Part shown: positions 11,351 to 22,341 of the stretch, piece after piece
Numbering within the stretch: the first letter of the stretch is position 1
How the letters are laid out: each line of letters begins with the position of its first letter
DNA from: Picochlorum sp. 'celeri'
Lineage: Eukaryota; Chlorophyta; Trebouxiophyceae
NCBI GenBank assembly: GCA_010909725.1
Contig: JAACMV010000010.1
Coordinates: 1-64,000 of the forward strand
DNA: 64,000 bases
Direction of reading: 5' to 3'
Program-made: the position numbers and the translations under genes
The notes under the pieces: generated by a model
The model's input: only the letters and a program-made list of their open reading frames with translations
Told to the model about the DNA's origin: nothing
Databases searched by the model: none

Positions 11351-12306
11351 TTATTGCAGTTTTTTCTTTCGGCGTGATCTCAGACATCCGCGAACTAATT
11401 TGTACGACCAGATCTGCGATCCGGCCATTCCCAGCCCAACCAGGCTCACCATGAACAGTCTCCAGGGAAACGGAATGGCATGAGAGTCTACCAGCATCTG
11501 TTTCATGTACCAGTATATGAGAGGGACTGAGATGACGGATCGCACCAGGACGAAAGAGACTGCACAAGGATGACAACCAATGGTTACGGCGTAACAAAGG
11601 ACGGGTGTGGGAGCACAGTCACCAGTCATCGCACACACCTGTAAAAATGGGAGAGACGAAATGGAACCACGGAGAAGCCCATTTGTAATCCTTCTTGAGT
11701 TCCCTGAGCACGGTAAACGAATTGAATATTGGGGAGGTGATCTCTCCCAGAAAGAACACAAACACTGCTGAGACTGCTCCTACTTGCAGCTGTAGCACCG
11801 CGTACAGGTACAGCAGCGACAGCGCGTGATGCGCTAAGAAAAGGACATCCCAGTCAAAAAGAATTGCATTCAGTGTATCAGAAGCGAGATAGGCGAACGA
11901 AAACTGCACCACCTGGTTCTGCAACTCAGTGTTGACATGGTCAAGCTTCCTATCATCCCACTGGCTGAGGATGGAGCAGCCCGCCAGGATGCAACAGAGG
12001 CCGTGTATGCTGCAATAAGGATAACCGCGCGTCAACACGGAGGCAGACGCAAGCGAACAAGAAGCGGAGGCACACGTACAAGGAATTGCAACAGGTGCTG
12101 AGCAAAGGGACAGATTTCTTCTTGATGCCGAATACAATTCCATTTAAGAATGCAGCTGCAACATAAACTAGGACAAAGAATACAAAGTACGGCACCACAC
12201 TGTCCCAATGGGGCCCAGCAAACCCCCAAAGCGAACCCGGCACACATGGAGCGAAGGACTCTCGAATGCCGCTCAATAAAAGTCCTAGTGCAGACCCAAG
12301 ATCCAT
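11351..12306 (-). CDS. TLC-domain (TRAM/LAG1/CLN8) membrane protein
   Basis: Three exons (12306-12080, 12009-11639, 11559-11351) give 268 aa. The joins read CCNS-FIHGLCCILAG and SPIFT-VSFVLVRSV. The TLC hallmarks are the first-helix IHG, the HHALSLLYLYAV block, GEITSPIFNSF, and a Lys/Arg-rich C-terminus ending RSRRKKKLQ, a possible ER-retrieval signal. About seven hydrophobic segments are visible. It resembles the TMEM56/TLCD group rather than true ceramide synthases because no homeobox or extended LAG motif is seen. The lipid substrate is unknown. The ATG at 12306 is the first in frame; upstream alternatives are non-ATG. It is divergently arranged with the RMI1-like gene (296 nt). Confidence 0.85.
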
Positions 12307-12602
12307 TGTGTCGCACAATGATCGATCATGCCATGTAGGTAAAGATACAGTAGTAAAGAATGCGTATGGTCTATGCGATGAGCCGGCTTCTTCATTCCTG
12401 AAGGCGCTTCATCTTGAGGAAGAATTCTTCCTTCGAAAGAAAGATGACCAAAAAGGCTTCGGAGACAAATTGGTCCGATTCGCTGGAATGGAACGTTATT
12501 AAACAATCTTTCAAATTGTGCAATCGTTCTATCATTTCGTAGAACCACAGCTTCTCAAGTGAGAGATCGTTATGGTGATTTTGTGAACCTTGGTTTGCGG
12601 CA

Positions 12603-13856
12603 ATGGCTCGAGAGGCTTTAGAGGGCCTCGGGCGGATTCTTCAGGATGACGTGCGTTTATTTATAATCTGTGTTACTATATACATCTGAAAATATCATTC
12701 TTTACGATGCGAAATGTGAACAGGCGCTTGCGGGACTTGGGGACTCAGTGTCACCCGAGGCCCTTCAGGGGACACTGCTGGACGTGGATATTCGCAAGGT
12801 GCGTGCAACTCGAGTACGTCGTATGTTAAGCGAGACCTCATGGTACCATGGCTGTGATGCCTGCAGATTGGGCGCCCAGCGCTACCGGCAGACATAAACA
12901 CGGCAAGTTCAATGAAACTCCAGGGCCCCTTGGTATTGCAGATTTCCGGGTTCTGTGATGTGTCTGGGCCCATTAAGTACAAAGGAGGGACATCATCATC
13001 AAAAGATAGAATTATGATGATTCGTTTGACGGATGGCGTGCGTGAATGTAAAGCAATAGAGCATTGCAGGAGACTCCCAATGCTGAACCCGAAGCATTTG
13101 CTGCCAGGTATGAAGGTCAGAGTGCAAGGGTTGGCCGTTCGATTTGGCGTGGTACTGTTGGAAGAGAAAGGATTCGAGATACTTGGTGGCAACGTTTCAA
13201 ATCTGGTGGATGCTTACGAGGCTCAACAGCTGTATGGGGGACCAGGGAGGGATGCACAACAGAACAAGGAGGACAAGCCTCCGATTTTCAAACCTTTCGA
13301 CCTCACCAGGGGGCGCAGGAAAGGTAAAGCGTCTGACATCCGGAAAAAGGCAGAACCTCCGCGGGGCACCAAGTCCGCAGACGAATCCAAGGACCATGCA
13401 CCAGGGAGGCAAACGTTGGATGTTCAGAAAGAGCCTTCTGCAAAGATAAAAACCGCGGCAGCACAGAGCTTATTGCATAGGATGGAAAATCGATCAGGTG
13501 AAAGGTCTAGGGGCAGGGGGAGGCGACACAGAGGCGCGGGCGATCATCAGCGGGAGGATGCATCCATGACCATGGATGAATGGAATGCTAGACAGGCAGC
13601 AAAGGCTGCAGGCGATAGCGACCACGCTCTCGCTCTCGCCATGCAAGAACAATTTGATTTGGAGGAAAGGCAGCAGGGAGGTGCACAAGAGTTGTCTGCG
13701 GATATCTTAGGGGCCCTGTATGCCCATGCGGACGGTTCGGAGAGTGGTCAGCATCACGCTGGCAGAGGCCGTGGCCACAGAGGTCGTGGCAAAGGTCGCG
13801 GTCGTGGCAGATCTCGTGGTGGTCGTGGCAGAGGTCGTGGGCGAAGTCGGCAGTGA
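12603..13856 (+). CDS. RMI1/TDRD3-type OB-fold protein with UIM-like motif and RG-rich tail
   Basis: Exons 12603-12650, 12724-12798 and 12867-13856 give 370 aa. The N-terminus matches the DUF1767/OB-fold module of RMI1 and TDRD3: LLDVDIRKIG, PALPADIN, KLQGPLVLQISGFCDVSGPIKY, RIMMIRLTDG, LLPGMKVRVQGLAVRFGVVLLEEKGFEILGG. In that family the OB-fold binds topoisomerase III. Residues about 285-310 look like a ubiquitin-interacting motif (DHALALAMQEQFDLEE). The last ~45 residues are almost pure Arg-Gly, typical of RNA-binding RGG tails. TDRD3 combines an OB-fold with UBA and Tudor domains; here a UIM-like helix and RGG tail replace them. A Top3-beta or Top3-alpha partner role is inference. Confidence 0.8.
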
Positions 13857-14039
13857 TCAGGGTATGTTGGTGGCCACGTGGCCTGCATCGAGGCGCTACC
13901 CTTTTGCCCTTCTTTCGCTGCCGGGATCCTGACCTGTAGTAGGTTTACCCCACAGACAGCAGGAGTCCTGCGGGAAGATCGCCGGCTCATTGCGTAACCA
14001 TGCAGTTTGATTTTAATTTAAGAATTTCTAGACGTGGGA

Positions 14040-14949
14040 ATGTGCCCGATTGGTGAAGACACCAAGATGGGAAACGGGTCGCAAGCACCCACCGGACATG
14101 GGTTAGAGCTGCCCTTTCAAAAGAATCGGTGAGTTGGATTGGTTCTCTGTCGGCTCGATATGACGCAATGAAATCAATGTGAATGGGTGTCTCTGCAGGG
14201 AATGGGCCAAATCGAAGTTGGAGGGGGATCGAGACTACTTTCGTAAACTATCCCAGGCCCAAACACCGGACTACCTGTGGATTGGTTGTAGTGACTCTCG
14301 TGTGCCAGTACGTGTTTCTATGTGTCTATGATATTTGAGCAATTGATTCTGAAACACATTGTTCGCCTTGCTCGGAGTGCAGGCAAATCAGTTAATGGGT
14401 TTGGAGCCAGGGGAGGTGTTTGTGCAAAGGAATGTTGGAAACTTGGCAACACACAAGGACATGAACTGCATGTCCTGCCTCGAATATGGAATAACAGCGC
14501 TGAAAGTGAAGCACATTATCATCTGTGGCCACTACAATTGTGGAGCGGTTAGGGCTGCATTGGAGTTGCCATGCAAGACAGCTGGTCTTGTGAACCTTTG
14601 GATCCAAGACATTCGAGAAGTGAGGGACAAGAACGCAGACGAACTTATTGCCCTTGAAAATGGAGAGGAGAGATGGAAGAAATTGGTAGAACTCAATATT
14701 TTGCAACAGGTGTTCAATGTATGCACATCACCAGTTGTGCAACAGGCGTGGGACTTTGGGCAGCCCCTCTCCATCCATGGGCTTGTGTATTCTCTGAAAG
14801 ATGGTCTGTTGAAGCCTTTGACGCAGCCAATTACAAGTATCAAAGATTTTGAACACCTAAGATCAACAGATCATGCAGATGTGGAGGGCCTGTCAAAATC
14901 CATCCTTACACACATGTCGTTTGAGAAGGCCGTCATGAAAAAAAAATAA
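14040..14949 (+). CDS. Beta-type carbonic anhydrase
   Basis: Reversible hydration of CO2 to bicarbonate with a Zn2+ centre. Exons 14040-14128, 14199-14307 and 14383-14949 give 254 aa. The motifs are complete: [26 protein letters not shown] (zinc Cys and the Asp-Arg dyad), [12 protein letters not shown], and [11 protein letters not shown] (zinc His and Cys). The N-terminus ([13 protein letters not shown]) does not look like a transit or signal peptide, so a cytosolic enzyme is suggested. A Lys-rich tail (KAVMKKK) ends the protein. The gene converges with UBA1, with 21 nt between the two stop codons. Confidence 0.95.
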
Positions 14950-14970
14950 TTTAATAATTTTATTTTAGTA

Positions 14971-17900
14971 TTAACGGTATTGTATGGATACTAGAGGAAC
15001 ATCCATGTCCTCACCTTCTTCATCCTCGCATGCAACCACAACATCGAAATGGTTTCTCCATGGGGGAATGTCAACCTTGGCAACAGTTTTCACCAGGTCG
15101 GACATTTTTTCGTTTAACCGTTCCTTGTGCCTTGGGAATATGTTGTTATACAACAAGGCCTGGCCGCATGAAATAGAGTAGGCTTCCAATCCTTTCTCCT
15201 TGAACCAGTTCAACACTTCCGAGACAGTGAGGTCTCCCTGGAGGACCCAGCGGTCCCACAGAGTCCAGGACATGTCTTTGAAATTGAACTTCTGGGGTGG
15301 CTTTGGTTCAGCCATGGCAAACAATGGCAAAGCAAGATTGGCGAAGCTGTCCCTGTAAGCTTCTAATGGAGCATTTCTGAAGACCTTGTACATTTCCAGG
15401 CACACCAGCCCTGTGGCCAGGGCGGTTGTCGTGGCAATGGCAGGGATGATTCTTCCTGCAATCAGCTTGGCCTGCAGCTTGTCCACCTCTGGAATCGAGT
15501 AATTTCTTGCCCTCATGTTGGCAAATCCCGAGATGAACTGCATATGGAAATTCGTGTCGTCGTCCTTTTCAAAGGCAATTGGAGTCAGGCGATAGGAAGG
15601 AGGTAACTTCTTTGCAGCCTGGGCCAGTTCCACCACCATTGAATCCAGTTCTTGATGATCTGTAGATATTGCACTGTTGCTTTCTGCTTTCGGATCGGTC
15701 TCGATCTTCACATTTTCTTTTGGCACAAACTCCTCAACCGGGATTGAAGCTGCAATTTCTACCATTTTATTGGCATCACTCGCCCATCCAGGGATGGAAA
15801 TATTTTGAACCTGAGCTTTAAGTATTGCCGCTGCTTGGATGAAAGACGCGTGGGATTGGTCCGATGCATCAAAGTCAAGGGCTTTTGGGAACCTCTTTGG
15901 TGCGGACCAGAAGAAAGCTCCAGTCGACGTCTTGGCATCTTCAGGGAACGTGTATGTTAATTGCTTGATGCGATCATGGAACTGCTGCTGAAATTTCAAT
16001 CTGGCCCAGCGGATGCACTCATCAAAGTTGCTACAGTAGTCTGTTATCAAAGCATCCACCACCCTTTTCAGGTTCTCCTTGGCTGCCGCATCACTGCTGT
16101 GGGTGATGTCATGAACATACTTTTCAGGATTCTCCAAATAGGCATTTGCATCCGCGGGGGTCTTCTCCAGAATACCTTCGAATTCTGAGCGAGCAAATGT
16201 TAGGCAGTGTTGAATGTTGTGGGGGAAAGAATGCAGCGTGCACATGGGTGCTGACTTTTCTGGAGGATCCCTGGTTGCTCCATAATTCTCTGTAAGACCC
16301 GGCACAATATTTTGGGTGTTGCATTTTGTTCCCAATGTACCACTCTCCAAAAGAGGCTTCCCAAAGTAAACACAACGAGAATCCACGTATAATCGCGCGT
16401 TCACATTGTCCAGGGCATTGACAACCAGGTCCTTGCTTGACCAGAACTGATCGTTGAAGACCTCCTCTGTTTCTGGAGACACCCGATTCTGCAGAGCCTC
16501 AAGGGACAGGTTCGGGTTGATCTTTGTCGCAGCTGCTCCAGCTACGGTTGACTTTGGATTTCCAATATCCCAATCGCGGAACTGCACAAAAATCACATCA
16601 TTAAAACCTTTCCAAGTCAATGGCACGAAAACAACTTGAGACGTACCAAAAATTGGCGGCTAAGGTTGCTCTTCTCAATGACATCGTCATCCGTCACCGT
16701 TACCTTTCCTGACCCACATGCAACACCCATGCATGCCATGTTCTTCAAAAACTCGCATCCCAAAGCACCAGCCCCTACAAGGAATATGTTGGAGGACTCG
16801 AGCTTCCTTTGCATCGTCTTCCCAAACACTGCGATCTGGTCGTCATAGCGACCACCCTCGGGTGCGAGTTCTTCCTGGCTCAAAGGCTCCTCCGGCAGAC
16901 TTTCGATCGAGTCAAAATAAAACCACTGGAAAATAGGGTGGAATTTCCCCGAAGCGGCCTTCACCACCTCCTGCCCAACAACTCCTCCGAACGCAGCTGC
17001 CATGGGGTTGAGATCGGCACTCCATGTGCTGGCCAGATGGGCCAAGACTTTCTCATCAATGTCCACCTTGGACTCTTGGGCAGCCTGATCATTGATTCGT
17101 TTCGCTATCTCGATAACGGCATCCGCATCCCCGCGATCTCCTGGCTTGGGGGCTCGTCCCACTGAGCCCACAAACTCGTCGACTGCCCGAAATCCAAGGT
17201 GAAGAAGGGCCGGCCTTTCCAGCTTTGAAAAGTCTGATATCAGGAATTCTCCTGGAGATTCGACGGATTCTCGGAGAGACTTGAAAGTCAGCGTCTTTGG
17301 CTGCTTGACTTGTGTGACAATACCTCCTTTGGTGTATTGGCCAAGAGACGATGAATCCAGATCAATCTCCAGAGAATGAGGCTTTGCAGTGAGAACTTTG
17401 ACCGGACCAGCAGAATTAAGCTCAGACATGCCCTCTACCTCTGAGAATACCACCAAATCCCCAGGCTCGAACTCAAGACGGTCATCCTCCACTGATGTCA
17501 CCAAAGTCGTGCTGCCCTGAGTGATTCCAGCCACAATGCCAGTACGAGGCTCCTCTCCATCCACGTCGGACACCTCGAACTTGTCCCCAAAATCGCAAAA
17601 TACGGAAGAAAACACTCCTCGAATGTCAGCTTTGATAAAGGCCTTGCCGTGCTTGCGACAAATATCATCCATCCGCACAGCTTCAGCCAAGCTAGTCTGT
17701 GTAGCCACCACAACATCAAATCCACTCAAAAACGACTCTGTGAGATCTTCTGACGCGGTCACAACCTTGACGGCCGTGTTTAATTCCTGTAACCTGTCCC
17801 TACACGCCTCGGCTTTCGGCCTGCCCACATCTCCCTCGGACAGATAGAACTGGGACCCGAGGTGCCTCACCTCCACCGGCGCAGGATCGTGCAAAGTGAC

Positions 17901-18095
17901 AGATTTAAGGCCAGCCAGGATACTATTTTTGGCTATTTCGACGCCCAAGCCTGACATACCTACGATCAGGACATTTGAGGCAGCCAAACGCCTCATTGAT
18001 TCCTTGCCATACACAGCAAGCTGCCTGCTGTGCAGGTCCTCGTCGATTTCCACGTTGGCGTTGCCCACACCATTTTCCATTTCAATGTCAGTCAT
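14971..18095 (-). CDS. UBA1: Ubiquitin-activating enzyme E1
   Basis: ATP-dependent activation of ubiquitin as an adenylate and then an E1 thioester, in cytosol and nucleus. Two exons (18095-16647 and 16581-14971) give about 1019 aa, near the usual 1050. The first ThiF half has [16 protein letters not shown] and [14 protein letters not shown]; the second has [19 protein letters not shown] and the split [18 protein letters not shown], restored by splicing. The catalytic cysteine lies in [30 protein letters not shown] and the C-terminal ubiquitin-fold domain follow. The start was set at MTDIEMENG; an ATG ten codons upstream (18125) is also possible. The frame stays open upstream to about 18578 without E1-like sequence. 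Confidence 0.95.
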
Positions 18096-18724
18096 TTTCG
18101 CCTTTTTACCTTCTTGAGACTGCATGCAAACCACGGGTGTGAGAACGTTTTCGAACTGATCAAACGGTTCACAGAAGTCTTGACACGTGCTGCCACGATA
18201 TCCTTGGAAGCAAACAAAAACAACAAGTTGAGAAGAGACATGCTGTTGAATACGCACTTGAAGTTGGCACCCTTGTCCACGTTTTGACATGAAAAAGGCC
18301 TCGAACCTTCCTACACCGACTGTTACTTCTGCGTCGCTTCCAAGTCTGACACTTGCACAGCAGTTATCATCTATTATTACTATTGACTTGGCCTGGGAGG
18401 GAATCACGTCACCTGTCTTTGGGCAAAAATGTGCGATTTTCATCCATGGCATGGATGGCCAATTGGCTACTGGCTTGATGGAACAACAGCACACACACGG
18501 GGCATTCAGAGGAGGCTTTGGCAAAGAAGCTCTATAATATATATTTATAAATACATGTCCATGGCAAGAGAAGGGCATATGCTTTGGTGATCAGGAATGA
18601 TGGGCAGATTGTTGTTGCATGGCATGTCCCACCACATTTGTCTGTAAACGTGAAACTATCCTGGATTGTTGTAGTCTAGAACCATATATATTATTAAATA
18701 GAACTTTATATCACATCAAACAGC
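18096..18724. promoter_or_regulatory. Divergent intergenic region between UBA1 and TRM11
   Basis: 629 nt holding the two 5' ends. On the minus strand the UBA1 frame remains open for about 160 codons, but the sequence is not conserved-looking and contains no recognisable domain. An AT-rich stretch with TATATATTTATAAATA lies at about 18537-18553, and ATATATATTATTAAATA lies just 5' of TRM11 at about 18684-18700. Either may be core-promoter sequence. Confidence 0.4.
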
Positions 18725-20331
18725 ATGAAGATACTGGATTCGCATAATGTGAGGGTGGAAGAGCTTGAAAGGTGTGTGGACTTTGAAGGCGTTGAAACTG
18801 GAGTGGCTGGGATACACATCGTTGATGCGGGGTCGACATTGCCCGATAGGAGGAGATATCTTTGTTTCTTCAACCACAGACACCTCAGTTTTCGCCTAGC
18901 AGAGGTGGAGGCGGCGGCAGAGTTGTTGTACGGTACGTCCTTGTGATGTCGACTGGCGTGCCCTCTCTTGTTTGTGGAAATCCGCAGGATTGCGTGACAG
19001 CAAATTTTGTGTACCCTCCAGGATCGACACATGCACCAGATGGATTGCCTGTGATTGTATGGGAAGAGCCTGGTGATGGACTGGTAGCATCTTCCTTCTG
19101 GTACTTTCATGTCCACGTAGACTTTGGAGGTGATGACATGATGTCCAGGCTCGCCAACGATTGCCTCCTTGTCAAGTGCATCCTAGATATTTGGGGTGAA
19201 GGGCTCACGCTCCTTGAAACACAAGAAATGGTTGGGAAATACGATCCTGAGGTGAAACGTTTGTACTCTGGAGAGGATCAGAGTTTCAAATTTGTCATAG
19301 ATGGATGGGGCACTGCCATCTCTCATGATGAGAAGCTTGCAATCATCGATTCTTTCGAGCAGTATACCGGATTCAAGGGTCCTATACGCATGAAAGATCC
19401 TATGCATTTATATTGGGTGATCATTGCACGGCCAAGCAAGCACAGCACCGTCCCGGGACGGAGGCCTTGGTATGCCTTTGGAAGGCAGGTGGGTGTCAAC
19501 GAGGCGAGGGGACCACTCCTCCAAAAGTACGACCTGAAGAAGCGCCGGTACCTTGGCCCGACAACAATGGATTCTGAACTGGCCTTCATTATGTGTACTT
19601 TGTGTAGTGTGAGGAAATCCTCCTTTGTCGTCGATCCATTTGTGGGCACTGGTGGCCTCCTTGTCCCTGCAGCTGCACGGGGTGCCATCACCTTTGGCAT
19701 GGACATCGACATGCGAGTGATCAAAATTGGAAAGAAGGACAGACAGGGTAATGCTGTAAATGTCTGGACGAATTTCAAGGATTACAACCTGGCGAGTCCT
19801 GTGGGACTTGTTCGCGCAGATATTGACAGAAATCCGTTCAGGGCTGGCCTCACAGACATGTTTGATGTCATACTGGCAGATCCGCCATACGGAGTGCGTG
19901 CGGGGGGTAGGAAAAGCAAGAGCGACCCAAACTCTAAAATAACTGATCGAGATACTCATATCCCTAGCACGGCCCCGTATCCACTCGCGGAGTGCCTAAT
20001 GGATCTCTTGGAGTGGTCTGCAAAGGTCCTGGTAATCGGCGGACGACTAGGATATTGGCTGCCTTGCCTCCCGGCATCATCGGAAGACGAGCTTCCTAGA
20101 CATCCAATGCTCAAAATGAAATACAATTGCGAGCAAGTTCTTGGGAGGTACAGCAGGCGGCTGGTGATCATGGAAAAGATAAGGCATCATGATCCTCTGG
20201 AGGTTGACAGGTATTTTAGGGACAATCCCATGCCAGAAAAAATGGCCATAGATGAGCTGTGGGATGTGGTGTATGCTCCTGCAGATCCTTCACAGGAGAA
20301 GAAGCCCATTTTTCGTTCGAAAACAGTCTAA
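18725..20331 (+). CDS. TRM11: tRNA (guanine-10-N2)-methyltransferase catalytic subunit TRM11
   Basis: Methylates guanosine-10 of tRNA together with TRM112. Exon 1 is 18725-18932 (RRYLCFFNHRHLSFRLAEVEAAAELLY). The acceptor is either 19001 or 19022, both phase-compatible, giving 512 or 505 aa. The N-terminal ferredoxin-like/THUMP part is followed by the Rossmann methyltransferase: YLGPTTMDSELAFIM, VVDPFVGTGGLLVPAAARGA (motif I), ADPPYGVR (catalytic DPPY), and LVIGGRLGYWLP. The tail NCEQVLGRYSRRLVIMEKI matches the family. It ends 2 nt before the stop codon of the convergent glutaredoxin-like gene. Confidence 0.92.
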
Positions 20332-20333
20332 AA

Positions 20334-20879
20334 TTACAACGCTGCCACAAATTCAATGATATGCCTCTCCAACTTGTCTGCTGTCACTCTAGGCGAAGTT
20401 CTCGGTATGATTGCCTGCATGCATGAACGGTGGAACAAGTACGTAGATACGATGATTCTTTGTCATTATATGATGATAGATACCAGTATGAATACCATTC
20501 GGCGCACCTCTCCACCTTGCTGAAGCTCGACAGCCATGACTGGAACCTGCATTGCATACTTTTCATCCCAGGCTGGGTTTGTCTTGACATCTCTCACCTC
20601 GATTTCAAACCCATTCAGCGCGCTTCCTGTAAAAGGTGCTCTATCTAATATACCGGATACCTTGTCCTTGAGCCCATCGCACAGAGGACAATCGTCCTTG
20701 CTGTAAATGATAATCTTCTGTTCCGACAGTGACGCTGCGAGTGAACAGCTGGGCAGACCTGCCGTGCTGTGAGGAAAGCTCCCGATAGCGAATGGATGAC
20801 GATGTTGCAACGTATTTCCCATGAACGAATGCAATCGACGCCCTGTCTGCGTCCTGGTCAGAAGTTTTTGGACGACCAT
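20334..20879 (-). CDS. Glutaredoxin-like (DUF836) protein, organelle-targeted
   Basis: Exons 20879-20496 and 20414-20334 give 154 aa; the join reads EVRRM-AIIPRTSPRVTADKL. After a Ser/Arg/His-rich leader (about 50 residues, no acids early) the thioredoxin-fold segment IIIYSKDDCPLCDGLKDKV carries a CPLC active-site motif, followed by DVKTNPAWDEKYAMQVPVMAVEL with the cis-Pro. This matches small plant and cyanobacterial DUF836 glutaredoxin-like proteins. Plastid or mitochondrial location is inferred from the leader. The start is the ATG at 20879; a longer open frame upstream is hydrophobic and lies in the presumed 5' UTR. Confidence 0.8.
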
Positions 20880-20956
20880 GCCAGATGTGTCATGCAAAGA
20901 CTGGACAGGACACGATATATGTATGATACAAATAAATAAACAAACAAACAAATAAA

Positions 20957-22192
20957 TCAAGAGGCTGCAGTATATGTATAATACTTTTGGATACCTTCGG
21001 TAAATTCTGCCAGTTTCTCTGAGAGCCACGAGACGAGAGGCACCCGTTTGGTGGTGCGCAGCCACGTGTACATTGCAGGCCTCGTCATCTTTCTGAAGAG
21101 GGGATCTCGGAGCAGATAGAACAGCAGCAGCATCTTTCTTCGACTCAACTCATCCATTTCCTCCCGGTTCCAGGCAATGCCTTGCATGGCGTACAGCGCA
21201 CTAATGGTGGGATTGACCAGGGTGCTCTTGTCCGCTGCCTCAGCTGCTCTCTTGCTAGAGCTGATCTGTGCACTCGTGGTGATCCTATAACTCAACAGTT
21301 CACATACTAGACTGACCATCCATGGTTTCCAGGACCGCGCTCCCCAAACACGGAGGCAGGACACGTACAGGACCGGACGTAGAATGTGCAATACTTCTCC
21401 TGCTGCGAGCACGGCAAGGGCTGTCTTCCTTGACTCCTGTATTTCCGCATCCAGACCCGTCAGGCTGGCATGAATGTTCTCCCAGGCGAAGGTTTGGGGC
21501 TTCGGATGTTCCCACCAATAGTCCTCTCCGTGGGATCGCGTGTCTCGTACCTGGAGGTCTGAACGCATCTCACAAGCATCAGGCAACCAGGGTGCATCTG
21601 GTGTGATGGGTGGCAAATGCCTCTTTCTGAACGCTTCGAATGCATCTAGAATCTTTTGGTACTTTTTGGAGTTGCTTGATGTACTGGAGACGGATGGATC
21701 AAATTTATCAAAGCACGTGGATCCACCCTGCAACATCAGCCGAGTTCCTGAAACACGGTAGATTCCCAGCCTCACCATGGCTCTGCAAACCAAGAATGCA
21801 TTCGCTAAGTCCATAATTCAACGAATATTGAAATTGAATATTGCAACGCACTTGAGCGACTCTAGAGCGATGAGCGCGTCGTATCGGTGGGCCTGTTTAC
21901 CTGAGGAGTGGAGGGTGTACACTTCCACCAGAATTTCAACTTGCTGCAGTGCCTGCAGGGCAAGCGTCAACTCTTGTGCGCCCTTCGGAGCCCAACTCTC
22001 CATATCACGAAGGATGCTCTCGTTCACCAAGGTGATCAGGTTGGTGATCGTGTGCAGTCCCTCCAGCAAGAGTTCGTTTCCGTCAAACCTATCTGGCAAG
22101 AGCCACGTGACACTGGACAAGCCCGACTCGATGGCCGAAATCAGGTCCGCGTGTCGCCGAACCCAGGTCTTGTATAAATCAAATAATTCCAT
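20957..22192 (-). CDS. PEX16: Peroxisomal membrane biogenesis protein PEX16
   Basis: Integral peroxin that recruits PEX3/PEX19 cargo complexes to ER and peroxisome membranes. Exons 22192-21852 and 21782-20957 give 388 aa; the join reads ALESLK-AMVRLGIYR. Family landmarks: the N-terminal MELFDLYKTWVRRHADLISAIE-like start, WLLPDRFDGNELLLEGLHTITNLITLVNESIL, a central variable stretch, then EVLHILRPVLYVSCLRVWGARSWKPW and RRKMLLLFYLLRDPLFRKMTRP, and a KYYTY near the end. About two hydrophobic segments lie in the C-terminal half. PEX19 occurs 27 kb away in the same window. Confidence 0.92.
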
Positions 22193-22341
22193 CACAGTGC
22201 AGGCCCGAACCCCTTGTCGTCGTCCAACTCTGCTTGCGACACCGGGTTCACAAGCGCTGGGTCTATCGGAGACCTTCTGTTACAAATAGAATTCGAAAAG
22301 TAGATAGAAAAAGCGAGTAATAAAGCGACGTGCATGCTGAT

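Noticed and set aside
8932..12306. A bacterial-type operon or gene cluster with linked function
   Set aside because: Proteins (ankyrin/TPR, TVP38-like, TLC, MLH1) share no pathway. Tight spacing is explained by overall genome compaction.
18290..18315. B-box-like GGTTCGAGGCC on the minus strand upstream of UBA1
   Set aside because: No A box, D-arm or acceptor stem is present. A chance match in a 5' flank.
18096..18578. N-terminal extension of UBA1 of about 160 codons in the same open frame
   Set aside because: It lacks E1-like sequence and is Cys/His-rich and irregular. The conserved protein starts at MTDIEMENG or MQSQEGKK.
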